Positions 22,051-35,030 are shown, counted from the stretch's first letter. The stretch is DNA of 64,000 nt from Spodoptera frugiperda (GCF_023101765.2 NC_064229.1:7044473-7108472); one strand, 5' to 3'. Numbers and translations are program-made. The notes: generated by a model not told the origin, from the letters alone.

Positions 22051-22675
22051 AGACACGTTGTTGTTAATTTTTTTACTGGCTGTAATGACTGCCATAGATG
22101 TTTCTATGACAACCGAGACCTATAGCTTATTATTGTGTTTAGGTAGATATACATAGATGTGTATATTCTATGCTATTAAACCGTTGCAAGTCTAGTATCT
22201 CCCACGGTAAGTGGACATTTTACAAAGTATTACAAAAGCTGTTAAGAATGTGGGTGGGTAGTACAAAGCTGGTCATGCTCCAATTATGTCGCGAAAGTTC
22301 AGACTATAAGGTTACAATATAATTAGTGTTTTTCTAATAAATATTAAGCTTCTATCACTTTGTTGTCAATTTGTTAGGGGCTTAACAATTTCTAATCAGG
22401 AGAAACTCAGTTGTCTTATTCTGTAGTATGGGAAAGTAAATTTTATCTATGTTTACGAGCACACTAGGGTTATTATTTCGTTACATATTTTTGGTTCCTG
22501 AAGAGGAAAATATAGATGCATCATAACTAGTAATGGCATGCAATATTATGAGTCTCATGTATTAGAAGGTCAGCCTATTGCCACATACCGAGCACAATTC
22601 CAGACTCCGTGCTATCACTTATAGGTACAATATGTGAGAAATTATAACTGAAACCGTCCCAATTATATTTTCTTT

Positions 22676-22805
22676 TTATGTGCGCGACGTCGCCGCGTCT
22701 GCATACGCTGCTCATGATAAAGAATCCCTCTGTGACTCGAAACTAATAGAGCTTTTCTCCATTAATATACGTGAGTAAACCGTGATTATTTTTAGTTAAT
22801 TTAAT
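22676..22805. mobile_element. palindromic MITE, right half
   Basis: Carries the GC core (GCGACGTCGCCGCGTCTGC) and right arm (TAGAGCTTTTCTCCATTAAT, ACGTGAGTAAACCGTGATT) of the GAGACATACTAAATT family, without the left arm. Confidence 0.75.
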
Positions 22806-23266
22806 ATTTTGTATATCCCGGAAATCTAACCAAAGACCTCTGACTCTCTAGTCTCACTAGTGACCTTTAGATCAACAAGCTATATTGAATGTCCACAACC
22901 AACAAAGTGTAAGCAAATTTAAATCCAATCACCTAATCAAGGTAGATCCATAAAGTATTTGCGCTCATTATTCTCAGTTACAACTGACAGATGGTTGGGC
23001 TTTAATCGAAGATTAAAATTATCTGTCAGCTAATGAACAGTACGTTGCGCCGGCGCCGGCCGAGTTATTTAACACCCTGTAGCGAACATCGCTTATTGGA
23101 TTATAATTGTTTTTCACGCCTATTTCGAGTTATTGAAATAAATCTTTTGTTTAATATTTATTATTGTTTTCGTATGTTCATTGCTATTGTTTTGCATATT
23201 ATTTAATATGGAATTGTTTTGATTGTTTGTTTGAGAATGAATAAATTTTAAAACTATTAAGTATGG

Positions 23267-23483
23267 TTTTATTATAACTTTCGTGAGACATACTAAATTA
23301 ATCATTATGCTACTACACGACAGACAGCGACTGTCGCGCCGCGTTGTGTGTCGTGGAATTCTGTTCATAAATATGAGCCTCTATCATGGCTTGAAACTAG
23401 TCGAGTTCCTCGTCAAACAGTTACGTGAGTAAGCCAATAGCATAATGATTCATTTAGTATGTCTCACGAAAGTTATAATAAAA
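23267..23483. mobile_element. MITE with 43-bp inverted ends, variant core
   Basis: The ends read TTTTATTATAACTTTCGTGA on each strand and pair for about 43 bases with one or two mismatches, through GAGACATACTAAAT and AATCATTATGCTA. The core (TGTCGCGCCGCGTTGTGTGT) differs from the other palindromic copies although the end motif GAGACATACTAAAT is the same. No clear target duplication. Confidence 0.85.
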
Positions 23484-25887
23484 TTATTCCTGGCAAGCGT
23501 GCAGATTATAAGCCAACTACCATGATCTCTGAGCCTCGTAAGCGGGATGTAGACCGCAAAATGAAAGGTCCAGAGGTTTATCAGAAACTACCAGACTTCT
23601 GTCAAATGTAGCCCAGTTAGTTGTTATATGTTAGCCCCCCTTACAACACCTGCTTGACAAATATTCATCCATAATTAAAGTAAAAAATCTTCTCACACCT
23701 TGAACCACAACTAAAATAGTCAACGAACCGAATTGTAAGCCTAATCGTAATCATTAACAATAGTTTAAAGAGACTAAGCTCCTTTTGTATTCAACAGCAT
23801 ATTAAACAATACTTTACCATTATAACTTGACCTCTCATCACATGGAATTTATGTATAAAAGGAGTTCGAGATATACTGGAGAGTATAGTTTGATACGCGT
23901 TTGACCTTGAACAGTGATGAGCAGAACACAAGGTTACGTAGTGGGAAGTAATTAAGGACTTAATGTTCTTAAATGAGCAAAGAAATTATGTCACTTCGAT
24001 ATTATGATTCGTTAAGTTATTAAGTAGCTCACCTTTTTTTTAATACTTAATAACCCTTCGTGTGTTCTGTATACGGGGATCCACGCGAGACAAAATGTGT
24101 TTTCTATTGTTGTCTTATATACGGCATACGAGATTAATAGGATGGCTTTTGGTCATCATCTTGCCTAGTGGTAAGCGATGATGAGGTGGATAGAGCAAGC
24201 TTACCTATGAGCAACTTGTTCACTCGGGACTCTTACTCTTTTATATATTTTCCAAGTTTTTCAAAGTGAACAGACAGAAAGTGATTTATCTCATCTGATG
24301 GCAAGCGATTAGCGGACCTAAATACAATGATAACATCAGAGGGCCTAGTAGGAAATTGTTTTACGTTCAGCAAGATCGAAACGTTATTGTGTTAAGCTCG
24401 CTGATTGATTAGTTCATTGGAGCTGACTTATCAGAGGACGGAACGTCATAATCGTATCAAATAACGTTGAACATAAAAGAAACTCATACTTAGTTCTCAG
24501 ATCAAAAACATAAACTCAATATCCTGCTCGTTGTCTGATACTAGGTACTTTGAAAATCCTAATAGGTAGGTAATGTCTTAACACCGACCTTGTTCTTAGT
24601 AAGAACTGTATTCCTAGTAAGAACTAAACTTGATTTATGCCTAATGTACGGTAGAAGGGTCATCTCCTTTTCCGTTTTATCCAAAAATAAGCCTAATAAA
24701 AAGTATGTGTGTTTATCAAATATGTACGTTGTCATCTCCACAGAAGGTACATTATGTTAAACAAGTACCTATGTACATTATGACCCTTTTTTACTATTAC
24801 ATTAAATCATATTACTGATTACCTTCTTATTGTGCGCAGTTCTATTGTATGGAACGATTAGTGACTATGTTTGTACTTATTCGGGTAAAGCCATGTTGGT
24901 TTTATAAGCGGAAAATTATGATATATGAATTTTCCTAGAATTATTTTTCTATCCTTATAGGTATAATGAGAGAGAAGACTATTGTCTAGCATCGTACACT
25001 GTAATGAATTCTTGAACTATAATGTGCGCGGAACTAGTTAACTAGGGGGCGACTTGCCTATTTCTTGCAACGCATATGAGGTTAGAAAATAATGATTGAT
25101 GATCAATCTCGAAAACAGTGAATAAAAAAATGTTGAATTATTGAAACAAAAGCGAAATGAACTTGTAGAAATTGTGAAACGCGTGCGGCCAATTAGTTCC
25201 ACGCGCACTGACTATAAGATAATATTTTTCGAATTTCATTATGATATTTTAATAACTGACAAAAAGCTGTTAGTATTTGTCTGTAGTCTGACAAAACCCT
25301 AAGTACTACAAATTTTAAAATGGCAAATCCAACAAGATTTCTTGCCACTCACGGATTGATTTTATTACCAACCATATTTCACTCTAAACTCGCTGTATCT
25401 TCAAACTTAAGCCACAAAAGTAAACTGTTACAAACACAAAATACATCCGTTTCAACCTCTATGCAGAAGCATCTGTCATCCTCATGGGAGTTGACATCTT
25501 AAGGCCTGTACATTACATTTTTAATTGGCCCACGAGACATCTTAATTTTATTTAGCAACAATAGCACAGTCTGTCTGTTTATAATCTAGTTTTTTGTCCA
25601 GCTAATGCGATGTGTCTGCGGTCTAGATATTCTGAATGTTTTCTAGGTATGTTCTTTTTTTAATTGTTTTTGTTTTGTTGTTTAGATTTGTATGGCTTTT
25701 CGTTTTAGAGGTTGTTCGTAGGAGTAGTCTGTTGTGTAGCTATGAGGAAAATTTTACTAAGACATCCTATGTCTTAGTAAACGTATATTATAGGTACGTC
25801 GTAAAGGTGAAGATAAGTATATTTTCTATGACCTATACTTTAAGTCTTCTAGATTAATGATCTCGAGGTATTAAACACAAAACCCAT
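23484..25887. other. intronic, AT-rich, one small hairpin
   Basis: Nothing recognised except a perfect 12-bp stem with a 3-base loop at 25754-25780 (TTACTAAGACAT / ATGTCTTAGTAA). Confidence 0.45.
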
Positions 25888-26075
25888 TTTTTTAAAAGTC
25901 ATCCAATTACTTGAAGTCTCTCCTGACTTTGCCACCCCATTCTACTTCAGCTTTTCGAGCCAGAGCTCCGGTAAACCCGCTAGGTAGTCCGGGAATCAGG
26001 CCCTCTGGGCCCCATTTGTGGTGCTCTGATGGCTCTTTGAGGCGCGTGCGGAACACGCCGCGCCATACGCATGGA
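25888..26075 (-). mobile_element. R1-clade LINE 3' end, longer copy with empty insertion site
   Basis: The minus strand begins in the GC-rich segment just after the ORF2 stop, passes CGCCTCAAAGAGCCATCAGA without interruption and continues to the poly(A) end. The site where the Mutator-like element sits in the 15126-16839 copy is unoccupied here. Confidence 0.8.
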
Positions 26076-26522
26076 ATCACGAGATATCATAGTTTGATTT
26101 CTGGATTAGTAAACATGTGTCCATGTTGAAGTGAAAGTTAAGATAGTTCTATATTTCAATCAAATGTTCCAAAAAAGACAGATGATTTGAAATAAAAAAA
26201 TATACATATACTATACCTGCTAATGTAATTGCTTCTAAGACTAAACATAGACTTATGCCTAGTAGTTATGGCATATTATATTACGAGTGATCTTTAACGT
26301 AGTTTTATTGCTAAAGCCGTCATTTTACGATACTACCGTATTTCATAATAACATCATAATTGCTAAATAATTACTTGCTATTAATAATTATTATGGCGTC
26401 GTTAAAGTGGTTGCTAGTGGATAAGTCGCTAAGTCCCGTGTATATTCAGATAGGGTTGAGAATAATTGGAATTTTAAATTATGGATTCTTATTCCTATCA
26501 TGGAATCTGAGAGCTTTAGATT

Positions 26523-26779
26523 GCTTTTCCATCAGAGATATGCTATGTAGTTATGATTCGAAGATGTATAACTAAGTTGTGAAACTATGTGACCGTTTCC
26601 ACTATGTAGTTGTGCGAGGAAAATAAGCAGCTCTAGTATGCCATGTATCGATAGCAGGGAGGCCATCAAATCCATCTTTTCACTAGTGCTAAACTATGTG
26701 TACCAATGACTATGATTGACGGAAGCCGAACGTATCCACTGCCACGTAGTATATATAGCACATCTCTGGTGGAAAAGCA
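26523..26779. mobile_element. MITE with ~30-bp inverted ends
   Basis: The left end GCTTTTCCATCAGAGATATG pairs with the right end reading GCTTTTCCACCAGAGATGTG on the opposite strand, with few mismatches. The 257-base body includes AGCAGGGAGGCCATCAAATC. This type of element is widespread in moths as I remember it. I see no clear target duplication. Confidence 0.75.
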
Positions 26780-27280
26780 CCCTAACACCAGTGAATGCCA
26801 ACTTTAACCTCTAGATATTATTGAGCAAGACACTCAAAATTGCAATTAAAAACTTAATACCCCAAACTGAAATACATAGAAATATCTATTTATACACATT
26901 ACGAAACGTAGTGTTCCTAAAGTTTTAAAATTAAAAGCTTGTACATGTATGTATGAGTGACTGACAAGGCATTAGTGATTTCGTATTTTTTTTTATACAC
27001 GTTAAATGTAACTGGTATCTAGATCAGGCTAAAGGTTATACGGGTCGGTAATCGAGAGGTTGTATGATAGGAGGATGTGAATAGTTTGAGTGTTGGTTTC
27101 ATTTTGTAGAATATTGATGGTTGCTTACCAACTTGAGTTCGGAATTTGGACTGGGTAAAACATTTTTAGATTTTTGGCTTAAAGGTTAAGTTATTAATCC
27201 TTTGTGTTGGTAGAATAATGAAATTATTAGTGGTTGACGGTCGTAAATCGTTTTTAAGACTTGTATCTGTAATAAGAGTG

Positions 27281-27517
27281 AGAGACCCATGCTTTGGTAC
27301 GAATGGGCCGGCTCGACGGGAGTGATACCATGGCCTAGAAAACCGGCGTGAAACAAAGCTTGCATAGTGTTTCGTTGTTCCTAATCCATGATTCCCCAAT
27401 TCCCCAACAACCCTTAAATTCCTAACTCCCAAAAGGCCGGCAACGCACTTGTAACGCCTTTGGTTCGTGGGCGGCGACGATTACCATCAGATGAATCGTC
27501 TGCTTGTTATATAAAAA
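27281..27517 (+). mobile_element. SINE-like element, GCCGGCAACGCA family
   Basis: Runs from GAGACCCATGCTTTGGTACG through GGCCGGCAACGCACTTGTAA to TCTGCTTGTTATATAAAAAA. The next repeat starts at its tail. Confidence 0.8.
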
Positions 27518-28157
27518 ACCGGCCAAGTGCGAGTCGGACTCGCCCATTGAGGGTTCCGTAACAGCAAGTAGATGACATAATATAAAAGTTATAAAATAAC
27601 TTGGTTTTACATAGTGTTTGTATGAACGACAAAGTTATATTTGCGGTTTTTGAAAATGTTTTATTTCTTAAAAACTAATAATGATATCTGGTTCAAACCA
27701 ATTTTCGTTGTTAATTTCTATTGAAATCCACAGCATATATTTCTTTTAAATTTCTCACTTTCTTATTTTAAAAGTTAGAGGGGGGGACACTCATTTTTCC
27801 ACTTTGGAAGCGTCTAACTTTCAAACGGTTGATTTTGACGAAAAATGGTTTTAGGAGCCTTAATGTCTTAAGACAAGAAAGACCTATCCATAGACCCATC
27901 ACGGATATGTTAGCTGAAAAACATTTTTTTTTTTAATCAGTTCCATGTATGGAGTGCACCCCTTTTATTTTTATAAATTTTTATTCAAAATTCGAATAGC
28001 GGTTACCGAAATAAATCAACCTATAATGTTTCAACTATGTTGGCCCAACAGTTTCGGAAATAAATGGCTGTGACATACGGACGGACGGACAGACAGACAG
28101 ACAGACATGACGAATCTATAAGGGTTCCGTTTTTTGCCATTTGGCTACGGAACCCTA
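27518..28157 (+). mobile_element. lepidopteran repeat with GGGTTCCGTA ends and GACA tract
   Basis: Begins ACCGGCCAAGTGCGAGTCGG, soon followed by GGGTTCCGTAAC. It ends at GGCTACGGAACCC, so the subterminal ends are inverted. A (GGAC)n(GACA)n tract lies at about 28077-28107. The element is familiar from many insect genomes, but I cannot place its class with confidence. Confidence 0.7.
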
Positions 28158-29405
28158 AAAAGACTAGTCTAGTATACGTAAGTGTCGTAGCATGATGTTA
28201 AACTGAAGCTAATCCAGTGTAAAACGTCCTCGTTTGATTCAAAGATTGATTTAGTTATGTACCAATGTATCACATAAGAAAACCAAAATTCCTCAACTCG
28301 ATAATCAATCACATGATTTCATTCTAAACAGTTGCAAATATTCTCACTCTCACACCTCAAGCTACAAAACACTGAACACTGATCTATTACAAGTGGCATT
28401 TAATTAAAATACCATCGAAATTACTTGTCTATATAAATGCTCTGATTTAAACTGCCCTCAGCCTCCGAGTGCAAAGTGCAGTATTATTAAAATATGAATC
28501 AGTTCCGCATACAAATCTGATTTAATAGTCACTGTTATTGGATCCTTATAATTTATGGCCATTTGCCTTCGTGGGAACGACTGGGTACTTAGACTACTAT
28601 CACACCGTACCGCAGCATTATCTAGAAACAAGTCTTTAAATTGTTCGCTTATCTACTTCGTGTGTGAATATGAGTGGTAGAAAATTTGTTAGTGTACAAA
28701 ATATGAGTTAGTGTTGTTTTTGGTTTTCGTTAATTTGTTTTATCTGTAGTTATATTTGGGGTTTTGTCGTATCTAAAGACGATTACTGATTTCTTAAATC
28801 AGTTTTAGTGTAGTTCTCGATTTGCGCTGAAGTTGATGTTTTTTAACAGCAATAGTTATATCCCGGATTATAAATGCAATTGCATATCTGTAAATTATAT
28901 TTTCAGTTAATAAATTTTGACTTTTTGAATACCTTTTTTTACTGGTGAAATGTATTTTAACCCATATGGCGCCTCTGTACCTGATTGGGTACAGTGAAAC
29001 AATTGACAAAAGTTGTAATTATTTTTACTTATTGCTGCTGTTATTGCTCGTTGTAGTGGTCCATTGGAACAGGGCTTCCAAATAAACGGCAGTTTATGCC
29101 GATACATTTTAAAAATCTGCATCTGTGAGGATTTTAACATCGTACTATAATTGTGCATAGAGGTAAGTACCGAATAATATATATTTTTAAGTTTATCATA
29201 AAGGAAACCTTATATTTTATGTATTGTTTTTATAATGCATAGAATGATTTTCAAATAAAATAATAAATAAATATTTTGTTTCATATATTTACAGAGTAAT
29301 TGAGCATGGAACCGTACTGTACCTAATTGGGTACAGCGGCCGAATCTATATAACGATTATTCGTCTGTCACACAAGTCTAAAACAAATTTTAGATTTTTG
29401 TGATA

Positions 29406-30426
29406 ATGAGTTCGAAACTATTTAACGTTTCTGATCATTACAGCGGGTTAGAGAAAGCAGTTAACGCTAAGTTAGAATATATTGACAGTGATTTCGAATA
29501 CGACTTTGCTGTCATACCACCAGAACCCAACGTTGTCTCAGATGAGGAAGAAGGTGGTGAAGAAGATATGGTTTCTGCGGTCTTACCACATGAAGTGCCT
29601 GGCAGTATTGAAGTATTTAAATCTGTAAACTGGCATCACGAGCCATGCCGAGACAAAGATTCCGGGACATAAAATATTATCTTCATTTTGCCAACAATGA
29701 TGAAGCAAGTAGTACCAAAGACAAGATGTTCAAAGTACAGCCACTAGCTAATATTCTTATGAATAAATTTCTACAGTAGTAGCACAGATTCTGGAATTGT
29801 GTCCAGTATATGACAATAGGCTCACCCCCTATTACATGGTACTTATAACACAAATGATGAAAAGTGGGTGTACATTGTATAGCGGCATTACGTGTCGTAA
29901 TGAGCACCTCTGCCTACCCCTTCGGGGATAAAAGGCGTGACGTTGTTTTTTTTTAATTTCTACAGTGGGGTGTGATGCATGATAATATTTCAATTGATGA
30001 ATCAATGGTGAAATATTTTGGTCATCATCCTGCTAAACAATTCATTCATGCACAACTATCACTTTACGGGGTTCCTTGCGATTCACGGAAAGAAGTGGTG
30101 GTGGGTTTTGTTTACCTATATGGTAGACGTGGTTATTGCTAATGCCTGGGGTCTACATGTGCATGAGTCACAGTGATAGCATGGATCAGCTTATGTTTCG
30201 ACGTTCCATTACAAGGTTTTATTTACGCCAGAAAACTCAACATAAGGCTCGACTTTCTTCTTCTTTGGTACCAGGATTACCTCAAGATGGTGTAAGACAT
30301 TATCCCCAGAAGATTGAAAAACCATTGCGATGTGTTGAATACCATTCAAGAGTGCATTGCCAATGTAAAAAATGTCTAAAAACATTGTGTGTTGAAAAAA
30401 GTGGTTTTGAATTTTTCTACACATAA
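29406..30426 (+). pseudogene. piggyBac-like transposase, disrupted
   Basis: The N-terminal 89 codons are acidic (DSDFEYDF; SDEEEGGEED) and end in a stop at 29672. Later pieces of the same protein follow. One is a segment with NISIDESMVKYFGHHPAKQF, matching the first catalytic-Asp region of piggyBac. Next is GKKWWWVLFTYMVDVVIANAW near the C-terminal third of the catalytic core, then after a stop and a frameshift the Cys-rich C-terminal domain (HCQCKKCLKTLCVEKSGFEF). The central catalytic part is deleted, and a SINE interrupts the reading at 29778. Confidence 0.85.
29778..29954 (+). mobile_element. family D SINE inserted in the piggyBac pseudogene
   Basis: 5'-truncated (begins AGTAGCACAGATTCTGG) and ends GTGACGTTG plus T-run. 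It is bounded by the perfect 12-bp duplication AATTTCTACAGT at 29766-29777 and 29955-29966, so it post-dates the piggyBac element. Confidence 0.92.
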
Positions 30427-30588
30427 TACGCCACTGTACCCAATTGGGTACACCCCCTCAAAACGGACCCAAATTATAATTTTTGATTTTTTTGTTGATT
30501 TATAGTTTATTTTATGTCTACGCAGTAATAAAATAAACAATTCATATTAATATTTATTTTTGTTTTATTTTGGCGGTTAATGGGTTAA

Positions 30589-33239
30589 CCACTAAAATGT
30601 ACTCAGTTAGTTTGGTAAGAATTTGTATAGCGAAGAATAGGTAAAAATCTTATATGCTTTGTCATCTACCGACTTAATAGACTTCTTGTACAGAATGTCG
30701 GACTATTTTGGACGAAAAAGTTTAAAATTGTCAAATACCATCCCAAAAACGTTTCTCCAGAAATAATGTGAAAGGCTTCGGTGTGATCGAAGGTCTCTCA
30801 GCATTTAATTACTAGTGAGACATCGAGTAATTAGGTGTCACATTTATGCAAATATACCTGAAGGGTTAGATATTAAAGGAACTTATACTCACTTTATGGC
30901 TTATAATGTGTAAATAATTGATATAAGTTTTGAATTTGAAAGGTATATAATGTATAATCTGGTAGTTCTAAGTAGGTGCCTAAGTAGGCACTAGGCATAA
31001 ATAATTGGGTATATAATAAAATTGAAATAGGTAATAAATAGTTTAGGTATTTATCAACCCGTTACGGGTTTGTAAATTATACCCAAAGGAGATGGCTAAA
31101 TGACTGTCCCAGGCATAATAACAAGAATACGAATTTCACGCTAACCCGTATCATTTAAATATTCACTTATGAATTATTTTGTGTTTAACTAATTCTTATA
31201 ACTTGGTGAACAAAAATTAACAAAAAATAAGTTTCATAATTGATTTTTTCCTGTTGTGGTTTGACATGACACCACGGAAGTAGGTACTGCAAGCTATTAT
31301 TAGGACATTAGTTTCCCCGAAAATCAAATCGAAATAATTAAACGAACATCAATTTTTAATAACGGTAATATAATGACTTTTTTCTGAAACCAAATAATTG
31401 TAAATGTTTTGATCGACACAAAATATATATTTTGTATAAGATTGCACAATCTTACTATATATTTTGTGTCTGTCCTTGGTTACTTTGTGTTCATTATCTA
31501 GTATAAGCAGAATTGTTTACCTATCTACCTCATATATAAATAACTTTCGGCTCAGGTACCTCAAAACGCCTTGGTAAAAGTTCAGAGCAATGTTATATTT
31601 TGAAGTTTTTGTAACGTTGTTTGACGTAGGAGCGCTACTTTATTTTCAGGATTGCGCAGATATGCCAAGTTTCTGGACCTTCTTAACTACAAAATATCAA
31701 TATTTAATTATGCGGCTTTATTTATTGCTAGGTACCATATTTATACAATATTTATTTGTACGGGTTACGACGTCCATACTTTGGTTTAGCCATGTCCTTT
31801 TGGTAGTTATCATTAATTTTACATCTTAATTTTATTAATTATGACCCATAAAACACTATAATTTGTTACAATTTTAATAGGTACAATCGATTTCAGAAAC
31901 CAAAAACAAAAAAGCAACACCACTAACCTCACACAAAACAAAAACGGTCGGCAAAACAAAGCGGTTTCATCTCAATCTGCAAGTAGAGCCTCTTAGCTAA
32001 CCGTATCTATCAATTAAGGCCCGAAGGAGGCGTGAGTGGACTTTTGATTGATCCATCAATAAGTACATAAATCCATTAAGGTAATACGCATGAGCCTGTT
32101 AATTGTGTATTTTCTACGGCTGTCAGTCGAACTAGAGTTACATCCGAGCCGTTTTAAGACAGAGATGGGATTGGGCAATTAAAAAAATCGTGAAAGTTCG
32201 TATATGCTTGATGGCGGATTAATGTAAAGTGGCCATTTATATGTGGGTGGCGTAATCATATTTTTACGCATGTTTTCCAGTCCGGGGTGGGCCAATTTTT
32301 TTTTTAGTAACTCTTTGTCGTTTTACTACGAAAAATTGCGCGTCAATTAATTTAGATGAACTTTAACTGTTAATCAAAGGTACTTTATTTAAGTTTATTA
32401 CCTTTTATGTGTTTTTGCATAATTAAATAATAAAACTTTAAGTAACTGTTGGCTATTTTAGAGAGTTCAAAGTTAACGTTTTATGGTGTAATTTTGGTTA
32501 TTAACTTATTACCTTATTTTGTTTATTATTAATTAAACTTTAAGCTCGTTATTAAATCTGTTTAACAGTTTTTGATGTCCAATTTATTACCATTTACGGT
32601 TTGAAATGATGTATGATGTTGGATTATAATAATATTTTGGACTATTACCTAACAGAAAACCTTGACAAAAATATAAATATCTTTAAAAAGAAGGAAGGAA
32701 GGAAGGCTTAAATTCAATATCTGAATCAGAATTAATCCGAAGATTTTCGCTAGTAAGTTTATTAAGAATAGAATCAGGCGTTACTTTGCAGAAATCTATG
32801 CTTCACTAACAATACATTTTTTTGTTACCCTTGTAGAATAAACGGAATGAAAACTAAAAATGTATTGTATCGTTAGAGAAGATTATTAATATAAAAATAC
32901 TTCTACATCACCTTTGCAAAATAAAATACTTCCTATAAGTGAGTATTTAATTTACATATTCCTTCAATGATATCTAATCGTGATCCATATTTTGTTGTTG
33001 TGGTTGAATAATTAATTCAAAGAGTGATGTTATATGCAATTAAAGTATAATAAAATAAATGAACTCATCATTGAAATGTATTGCTATGTTATTTGTGTTA
33101 GTTATTTATTTATGTTAGTTTGCATATAACTGATATGACATGATTATTAAGTTACTGAGTGACTTAAAACTTAGTTGTTTTATTAAATTGAAGTGGTACT
33201 AGGATTAGTTACTAGATAGTAACTAGGTTATCTAAGTAT
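30589..33239. other. intronic, AT-rich, one hairpin and a GGAA tract
   Basis: Contains the hairpin at 31415-31470 and an (AAGG)n run at about 32691-32706. No gene recognised. Confidence 0.5.
31415..31470. repeat. imperfect hairpin, GACACAAAATATATA arms
   Basis: The outer 15 bases (GACACAAAATATATA) and inner TAAGATTG pair exactly with the opposite arm. The left arm carries about 6 unpaired bases and the loop is very short. Confidence 0.8.
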
Positions 33240-33345
33240 TGACTACTTTGTTGGTCGAGTGCTCGCAAGTGTGACTCCCAAACAAGAGATCACAGATTCG
33301 ATTCCCGGCTTGGACAAAAGTATCATTGACCATTATGGTACAGAT
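33240..33345 (+). mobile_element. family D SINE, head only
   Basis: CTTTGTTGGTCGAGTGCTCGC, then ATTCGATTCCCGGCTTGGAC corresponds to the A-box and B-box head of 59813-60105. The 3' body is not recognisable. Confidence 0.65.
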
Positions 33346-33847
33346 TTTCATTATAAAAGTACCTATTTATGGTTTAATAGGAATATAATATTGGACTTTG
33401 ACTTTCTGAAGTGGTAGTTATTTTTCAGAGACATAGAATTCATAACATAATTAATAAATAGTGGGCTATATACCTTTGCCTACTTCAGCCTCCTCTTTCA
33501 AGAATTAAAGAGCGTGATATCATGTGTTTCATCCACGTAATTTCAAAATAAACTAGCTAACGTATTCAACCACGAAATTATAGGTTTATAATGAGAACCT
33601 ATGTGCATTTGTTTAGACGGATGTAAATTACATGCATTGGTCTCCGGTACATTGTAAGCCAAGGTTTCTATCAGGCCACTATAAATCGTAGGCATATGTT
33701 TGTTTATTTAATCAATGCAACATATGTTTAGTTGAAGTTTAACCTTATAGTAATGTACAATTTAAGTTGATTGTACAACTTATAGTTACAGAGTTTTAAC
33801 TGAAACCAAATTGAGTCGTTTTCATTAATAAATGGTTTTTTTAAGAA

Positions 33848-33995
33848 AACCGGAGCTGCGGACTGCCTAACAGGTTTACCGAAGCTCTGACTTGAAAAGC
33901 AGGAGTAGGAACGTAATAGTTTTTAGTCAGTAGGAGTCTGACACTCTCTCTCACCCAACCAAGGCGGGAGAAGTCATTTATGATTTTCCCCCTTA
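33848..33995 (+). mobile_element. R1-clade LINE 3' end
   Basis: ACCGGAGCTGCGGACTGCCT to GATTTTCCCCCTTAAAAA, in the same orientation as the reference LINE. Confidence 0.82.
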
Positions 33996-34150
33996 AAAAT
34001 GCTTTTGTTCCATATTCTTCCGTAATGTGCCCACCTAAACACGTCAATCACACCCAGATTCAAACAAAAATTTGATTAATGGGATATTTATACTCTTTGC
34101 TTGCAATAACGACTAGATGTGTTACAAATGTGTAGGTAAAGTCTTTAGGT

Positions 34151-34206
34151 AAAGAAATTACTTTACATTCAATAATACAAATTATTGAATGTAAAGTAAT
34201 TTCTTT
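34151..34206. repeat. perfect 26-bp inverted repeat, 4-base loop
   Basis: Arms 34151-34176 and 34181-34206 are exact reverse complements (AAAGAAATTACTTTACATTC...) around ACAA. Confidence 0.95.
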
Positions 34207-34919
34207 TTATCATTTCATTTACATTTCGCTCTATTTAAATTAAAATCAAACCACATTGCATTAGCCTTGATACCATCACATTACAACACGCTACACATGA
34301 GGCCAAATTAATGGATTCATCTTTAAGTCTCTGTACCACTAATTAAAACTGATGTACCGTTTCATTATACGGCGTAATGAGTTTAGTTCTAACACAATGG
34401 TTTAATTAGATCGAAGCTGTTCATTAACATACGATTGTGTCAAAACACTCAGTTCTGTCGTATCGGACTGTCAACTAAATGTCAAAGATGTCTCGATTCT
34501 CGATGGGTCGGTAACGCTGGCTAGTTGTGTAATGTACAGGCGAGCGCGGAATTTTATTGATGGATTTTTTTTGAGGGTTGTATTTTTGTGTATTGGTTAT
34601 TAATATTTTTATTGATTAACAATGATATTAGACTTTTGTAAATAAGTATAGATAGGTTCAAAATAATTACTTGTACATGACTAGTGTTAGAACTGGACCT
34701 ACTTCTTCGGCCATGTGTTTCTTATAAGCATTGTGTTTAATTACTTTTTGTATATGAGAAAATTATATTCATTAGTAAGTTGTTCCTATTTACATTTGAG
34801 TAGGTTAGTACTACACTTACATGCAAACCATTAAGAAATTTATCTTACTCACCTTAAAACACATTGTAACACAAAACACCAAATAACCAATAAAATCTAA
34901 ATTATTAATTCAAACAATT

Positions 34920-35030
34920 TCCCCCCGAATGTACACTTGCGGCCAAACAAACGGGCGCGCGTTGATCGGCTTACGTCGGCTATCAACTAGTACATCGACA
35001 TCTGTCCACGTGCCCGGATTAAATGGACCG
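34920..35030. promoter_or_regulatory. GC-rich intronic island with CACGTG E-box
   Basis: About 110 bases including GGGCGCGCGTTGATCGG and TCCACGTGCCC in AT-rich intron. No repeat family recognised. Could be an enhancer or an unrecognised element. Confidence 0.25.

Larger units (their letters stand above)
28961..30584 (+). mobile_element. piggyBac-like transposon, decayed
   Basis: Flanked by TTAA (28957-28960 and 30585-30588). The ends are CCCATATGGCGCC and, inverted, CCCATTAACCGCC (9 of 13 matching). A palindromic word of the form CTGTACC(C/T)(A/G)ATTGGGTACA occurs inside the left end (about 28974), before the transposase (about 29316) and inside the right end (about 30433). A spliced leader is suggested by GAGGTAAGT at about 29160 and TTTACAG at about 29294. 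Confidence 0.9.
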
